Made by a program: the position numbers and the translations under genes. A DNA stretch of 10,208 bases from Amphritea sp. (GTDB taxonomy: Bacteria > Pseudomonadota > Gammaproteobacteria > Pseudomonadales > Balneatricaceae): the NCBI GenBank assembly GCA_018067325.1, contig JAGPUU010000044.1:1-10208 (forward strand), in the 5' to 3' direction. The notes under the pieces are model-generated. The model saw only the letters and a list, made by a program, of their open reading frames with translations. It was not told the origin of the DNA and made no database searches. Below, piece after piece: positions 6,607-10,208 of this stretch; position 1 is the first letter of the stretch, and the number at the start of each line of letters is the position of its first letter.

Positions 6607-8347
6607 TCTGATAGCCGTTCTTCAGAAGCTCTTTAAACTCTTCATAGGGGACGGGCTTACTGTATAGATACCCCTGGGCTTGATGACAACCAAAACTGGC
6701 GAGGAAATTAAGTTGCAGCGCGGTTTCTACCCCTTCAGCAATAACCTCTTTGTTCAAGCTGTGAGCCAAGCGAATAATCGCTTTCACTATTTCTCGGTCA
6801 TCGGGGTTTTTATTCACGCCTGAAACAAAAGAACGGTCAATTTTCAGACTGCTGATCGGCAGTGTTTGCAGTAGCGAGAAAGAAGAGTAACCGGTTCCAA
6901 AATCATCCAGAGAGAAGTTTATGCCCAGTTTATGGAGCTCTTCGATACCTTCCCGAACATGCAGTTCGTTATTGAACAGAGCCGATTCTGTTAATTCAAA
7001 TTCCAGGATTGAAGTGTCGATAGAGTATTTTTCGATCAGGCGCTGGATTGTTCTACACAGATAGCTGTCCTGGAACTGCCTGAAGGAGAGATTGATACTG
7101 AGTCTTTCAATCTCTAAACCGCTGGCCTGAAGCTTTTGAATATCTTCGCCAGCCTGCTGAATCACCCAATAACCAATAGGTACAATCAGGCCGGTGCGTT
7201 CTGCTGTTGGAATAAAGGCATCCGGGAAAATTAGCCCTTTCTCCGGGTGTCTCCAGCGAATCAATCCTTCAGCTCCAATAATTCTACCACTGGTAATATC
7301 AACTCTGGGTTGATAGAAAAGTTCGAACTCATTGCGGCGAATAGCGCTGATTAGCTCGGGTTCAATGGCGATCTGAGATTCGTCGGAATGGCGTTGCTTC
7401 TGATCAAAAATCACATAGCTGCAATTGCTGGTTTCTTTTGCCTTAACTCTGGCTTGGGTTGCCTGATGAACTAATGTGTCTATTTCGCAGCTGTGCTCTG
7501 GTGCCAGAGCGACCCCGATACTACAGGGAAGAATGTTCTCCAGCTCATTGTAGAGGTAAGGTTCAGTCAGACTGTGAAGTATCTGATAACAGAGTTGGGT
7601 AGCCTGATGGGTCAGGTTCTCTTCGGCTGGTGATTCGAGTAGCAGAACAAATTCATCATTCCCCAATCGTGATAACTGGCCAGGGATTAGTGCTGCAAGT
7701 CGTTGGCTCATCTCTTTAACGATGATATCGCCTGCAGAATAGCCGTTGATATTATTAAACCGTCTGAAGCCGTCCAGATCGACGCTAATCAAGGCTAAAT
7801 GGGTAGACGTTTTCCCATTTCTGATCAGTTTCAGCTTTTGTGATAGTTGTTTATAAAATTGCTGCCGGTTTTTCATGCCGGTTAACGGGTCGAGCTGGTT
7901 CAGTCGGGTTATTTCGTTATTGTACTGGCCAACCATAAGGTTATAGCGAATCACTCTTTTAAGCGTTGCATCGGTCAGCTCTGAAGTGATAATGACGTCA
8001 TTGGCACGCCAGAGCATAAACTCATCGATACGCTCTGAATTAAATTGATGATCAAACAGAATAACGGGAATCAGGGGGTATTGCTGTCGCAGGAAATGTA
8101 ATTCAGAAAGGGCGTTAGTATCAGTAAAACAGGTATGTAGGAAAATAAGTTTTAAGTCACCCTGTTCTAGCTTATCGGAGGCTTGGTCGAAACTACAGAG
8201 GTGAGCATTACAGCGATTTTGTTCCAGCCGATCGACGAGCGCAGTGGTGTCAAAGCCACAGCTATCGATGACCAGGCATTTTACTTGTTCTGTATCGCTG
8301 CGAGTTACAGGTAACATATTCCAATATACTCGAGTATAAACAACCAT
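6578..8347 (-). CDS. Pseudo-receiver/GNDEF/EAL protein, probable c-di-GMP phosphodiesterase
   Basis: A 589-residue cytoplasmic protein. Residues about 21-139 look like a response-regulator receiver fold, but the phosphoacceptor position appears to be His71 (in LIFLHTCF) instead of Asp, so it is likely not phosphorylated. The GGDEF domain (about 150-315) has DPLTG (153-157) and GNDEF (229-233); the second Gly is Asn, no I-site RxxD precedes it, and cyclase activity is doubtful. The EAL domain (about 330-580) looks complete: E360-G-L, Asn419, Glu454 (ELTES), Asp481-Asp482 in DDFGTGYSS, Lys502 (LKID), Glu538 (AEGVET) and Gln558. It is therefore probably an active phosphodiesterase turning c-di-GMP into pGpG, with the GNDEF domain possibly sensing GTP. 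The start is uncertain: the first ATG (8347) has no ribosome site and lies in an inverted repeat, while Met11 (8317) has only a close GGA. From memory Pseudomonas has a similar EAL gene beside rep. Confidence 0.9.
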   Translation of the reverse strand: MVVYTRVYWNMLPVTRSDTEQVKCLVIDSCGFDTTALVDRLEQNRCNAHLCSFDQASDKLEQGDLKLIFLHTCFTDTNALSELHFLRQQYPLIPVILFDHQFNSERIDEFMLWRANDVIITSELTDATLKRVIRYNLMVGQYNNEITRLNQLDPLTGMKNRQQFYKQLSQKLKLIRNGKTSTHLALISVDLDGFRRFNNINGYSAGDIIVKEMSQRLAALIPGQLSRLGNDEFVLLLESPAEENLTHQATQLCYQILHSLTEPYLYNELENILPCSIGVALAPEHSCEIDTLVHQATQARVKAKETSNCSYVIFDQKQRHSDESQIAIEPELISAIRRNEFELFYQPRVDITSGRIIGAEGLIRWRHPEKGLIFPDAFIPTAERTGLIVPIGYWVIQQAGEDIQKLQASGLEIERLSINLSFRQFQDSYLCRTIQRLIEKYSIDTSILEFELTESALFNNELHVREGIEELHKLGINFSLDDFGTGYSSFSLLQTLPISSLKIDRSFVSGVNKNPDDREIVKAIIRLAHSLNKEVIAEGVETALQLNFLASFGCHQAQGYLYSKPVPYEEFKELLKNGYQITAETAVNQ

Positions 8348-8358
8348 GTTTATACTCG
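8325..8358. repeat. Perfect inverted repeat over the phosphodiesterase start region
   Basis: CGAGTATAAAC (8331-8341) and GTTTATACTCG (8348-8358) are perfect 11-bp inverted arms around six bases. A third half-site makes the adjoining TATACTCGAGTATA (8325-8338) a perfect 14-bp palindrome. On the minus strand the six-base loop is ATGGTT, so the upstream start codon sits exactly in the loop. It may be an operator (TATAAA in the outer arm could be a -10 box) or an RNA hairpin over the start. Confidence 0.75.
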
Positions 8359-8375
8359 TTTATTTCTACTGATAA

Positions 8376-8402
8376 GACAATTCAATCCATGCGATAATTG
8401 TC
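8376..8402. repeat. Spaced inverted repeat upstream of the phosphodiesterase gene
   Basis: GACAATT (8376-8382) and AATTGTC (8396-8402) are perfect 7-bp arms whose starts are 20 bases apart, about two helical turns. This layout suits a dimeric regulator. It lies 29 bases upstream of the first ATG of the phosphodiesterase gene. Seven-base arms can arise by chance. Confidence 0.35.
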
Positions 8403-8517
8403 ACCCGGTAGGCCTTTTAAGAGTAACACGTCACACCATCCAGTCAAACAAGCGTTCTATTGATTTTTCTAATAAAAACAATGAATTAGTGGTGTTTTGT
8501 GTGCATGATTTTGGGCT

Positions 8518-8547
8518 TTAACTATATTGTATCGGCTGAATGATAAT
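8518..8547 (+). promoter_or_regulatory. Candidate sigma-70 promoter for rep
   Basis: TTAACT (8518-8523; four of six to consensus) and GATAAT (8542-8547; five of six) are spaced by 18 bases. Transcription would start near 8554, with a leader of about 24 bases that includes the GGAAAGG ribosome site. Motif-only support. Confidence 0.38.
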
Positions 8548-8577
8548 AAAACTTTAGCTGGAAAGGTTTTTATTTTA

Positions 8578-10208
8578 ATGGCGAAACTTAATCCCAAGCA
8601 GCGTGAAGCTGTGGACTATATCAGCGGGCCTCTTTTGGTTCTGGCTGGCGCGGGCTCGGGGAAAACCAGCGTGATTACCCGCAAGATCGCCTATCTGATT
8701 GAAGTTTGTGGGATCAAGGCACATAACATTGCTGCGGTAACCTTTACTAATAAAGCATCCAGAGAGATGAAAGAGCGGGTTAGCTCACTGGTTCAAGGCA
8801 AGGCTACCCGGGGATTGACGGTTTCGACTTTTCATAATCTGGGACTAACGATCATCCGCAAAGAGCATAAAACGCTGGGCTTTAAAGCGGGCTTTTCGCT
8901 GTTTGACGATCAGGACACTAAAGCCCTGATAAAGAGCCTATTGTTACATGAAGGGGAAGAGACCGATCAGCTGGATTTTGTTCAGAACACAATTTCTAAC
9001 TGGAAGAACGATATGCTGGGGCCTAAACAGGCTTTGGCGCAGGTAGACGGGCCTGAAGAAGTGTTGGCTGCAAGAACCTATGCCGCCTATGAGCAGAGCT
9101 TGAAAGCTTATAATGCAGTGGATTTTGATGATCTGATTCAGCTGCCGGCTCAGCTGTTTATTAATCATCCTGAGGTGCTCGAGCGTTGGCAGAATAAGAT
9201 CCGTTATCTGTTGGTTGATGAGTATCAGGATACTAACGTCAGTCAGTACCTTTTGGTTAAGATGCTGGTGGGTACCCGGGGTATGCTGACCGTCGTTGGC
9301 GATGATGATCAGTCAATCTACTCCTGGCGTGGGGCGCGCCCCGAAAACCTATTACAGCTGCAGAAAGACTTTCCCTCACTAAAAGTAGTTAAGCTGGAGC
9401 AGAATTATCGTTCCACCGGACGTATTCTTAAAGCGGCGAATACGGTAATTGCCAATAATCCACACGTGTTCGATAAGAAGCTATGGTGCGATATGGGGTT
9501 TGGTGATCCGCTACGGGTGGTTTTTACCCGGAATGAAGATGCCGAATGTGATCGGGTCGCGACAGAGATATTGGATCTGCACCTGCGCAAACGTTATCCG
9601 TTCAAAGATTTTGCCATTCTTTATAGGGGTAACTACCAAGCCCGGTTATTGGAGCTGAAACTAAAAAGTTACCAGGTACCTTATAAATTGAGTGGCGGGA
9701 CGTCATTTTTTTCTCGTGCTGAAATTAAGGATGTCATGTCCTATCTGAAGGTATTGGTTAATCCGGATGATGATAACGCTTTCCTGAGAATCATAAATCT
9801 ACCCAGGCGGGAGATCGGTCCGACCACGCTGCAGAAACTGGGTGAATACGCTTCAGAGCGCGATACCAGTTTATTTAAGGCTTGTAGCGAGCTGGGTCTT
9901 GAGCAGTTCCTTAAGCCTGCACAAGTAGAGCGCTTGCGTCGTTTTAATCATTGGTTACTAGGTATATATAAGCAGTGCGAGCAGGGAAATCCGATCGACG
10001 GTGTGCGGAAGATGATCGATGATATCGATTTTGCCGGTTGGATTGCTCAGAACAGCTCCAGTGACGCAGTTGCTGAACGGCGCATGCAGAACGTTTGGAT
10101 ACTGGTCGATTCCTTGCAAAACACATTGGAGCGACTGCAGGAAGATGATCCGGATGCGGGGATTCGTGAAGCGATAGCCCGGCTCATTCTGATGGATATT
10201 ATGGAGCG
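8578..10208 (+). CDS. rep: ATP-dependent DNA helicase Rep (UvrD/Rep superfamily 1), C-terminus cut by window edge
   Basis: An open frame of 543 codons plus two bases, of an expected 670 or so, running off the right edge. Rep is a 3'-5' superfamily-1A helicase that travels with the replisome and clears proteins from DNA ahead of forks. Motifs in order: Q-motif LNPKQREAV (4-12, Gln8), Walker A GAGSGKT (24-30), motif Ia AVTFTNKAS, STFHNLG, LDFDDLI-like VDFDDLI, motif II LLVDEYQDTN with Asp214-Glu215, motif III VGDDDQSIYSWRGARP (about 240-255), motif IV KLEQNYRST, then SGGTSFFSRAEIKD and NPDDDNAFLRI. The wording follows E. coli Rep more closely than UvrD or PcrA, for example ISNWKND and RWQNKIRYLLVDEYQDTN. 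The ATG at 8578 begins the family N-terminus and has GGAAAGG 11 bases upstream. It is transcribed away from the phosphodiesterase gene across a 230-base gap. Confidence 0.96.
   Translation, partial: MAKLNPKQREAVDYISGPLLVLAGAGSGKTSVITRKIAYLIEVCGIKAHNIAAVTFTNKASREMKERVSSLVQGKATRGLTVSTFHNLGLTIIRKEHKTLGFKAGFSLFDDQDTKALIKSLLLHEGEETDQLDFVQNTISNWKNDMLGPKQALAQVDGPEEVLAARTYAAYEQSLKAYNAVDFDDLIQLPAQLFINHPEVLERWQNKIRYLLVDEYQDTNVSQYLLVKMLVGTRGMLTVVGDDDQSIYSWRGARPENLLQLQKDFPSLKVVKLEQNYRSTGRILKAANTVIANNPHVFDKKLWCDMGFGDPLRVVFTRNEDAECDRVATEILDLHLRKRYPFKDFAILYRGNYQARLLELKLKSYQVPYKLSGGTSFFSRAEIKDVMSYLKVLVNPDDDNAFLRIINLPRREIGPTTLQKLGEYASERDTSLFKACSELGLEQFLKPAQVERLRRFNHWLLGIYKQCEQGNPIDGVRKMIDDIDFAGWIAQNSSSDAVAERRMQNVWILVDSLQNTLERLQEDDPDAGIREAIARLILMDIME

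Overview
The window reads as core chromosome of a Gram-negative gammaproteobacterium, most likely a marine Oceanospirillales/Pseudomonadales-type organism. The evidence is the set of recognisable proteins (PII and Amt proteins, UbiK/YqiC, ComM/YifB, Rep helicase, an AstC/ArgD-like aminotransferase), the balanced base composition, and a neighbourhood that from memory resembles the glnK-amtB / ubiK / comM / EAL-protein / rep region of Pseudomonas. No mobile element, CRISPR array, tRNA or rRNA gene was seen, and no gene is visibly broken except those cut by the window edges.

Left part (1-2458, all minus strand): nitrogen control. Read in the direction of transcription, a GlnK-type PII gene (2458-2120) is followed by an ammonium channel gene amtB (2069-810), a hairpin, a second GlnK-type PII gene (630-292), a strong intrinsic terminator (270-243), and the start of an AstC/ArgD-like aminotransferase gene that runs off the left edge. 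The two PII proteins are about 84% identical with identical T-loops.

The 390-base gap at 2459-2848 carries what looks like a full sigma-54 control region for glnK-amtB: a 15/16 match to the -24/-12 consensus, an IHF-like site, and two well-formed NtrC-like dyads upstream. This predicts induction under nitrogen limitation. A weaker divergent promoter may serve ubiK.

Middle part (2849-6606, plus strand): ubiK, then a 638-residue PAS-PAS-GGDEF-EAL protein in which both c-di-GMP catalytic motifs are lost, then comM, the helicase of natural transformation. ubiK and the PAS protein are 17 bases apart and probably co-transcribed; comM follows after 66 bases.

Right part (6578-10208): a minus-strand gene for a pseudo-receiver/GNDEF/EAL protein, probably an active c-di-GMP phosphodiesterase, whose 3' end overlaps that of comM by 29 bases. 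Its start region sits in a perfect 11-bp inverted repeat. After a 230-base divergent gap comes rep, cut by the right edge after 543 codons.

I found no clearly undescribed system. The best leads are the glnK-amtB-glnK sandwich with apparently split control, the catalytically dead PAS-GGDEF-EAL protein placed between ubiK and comM and one gene from an intact phosphodiesterase, and the inverted repeat enclosing the phosphodiesterase start codon.
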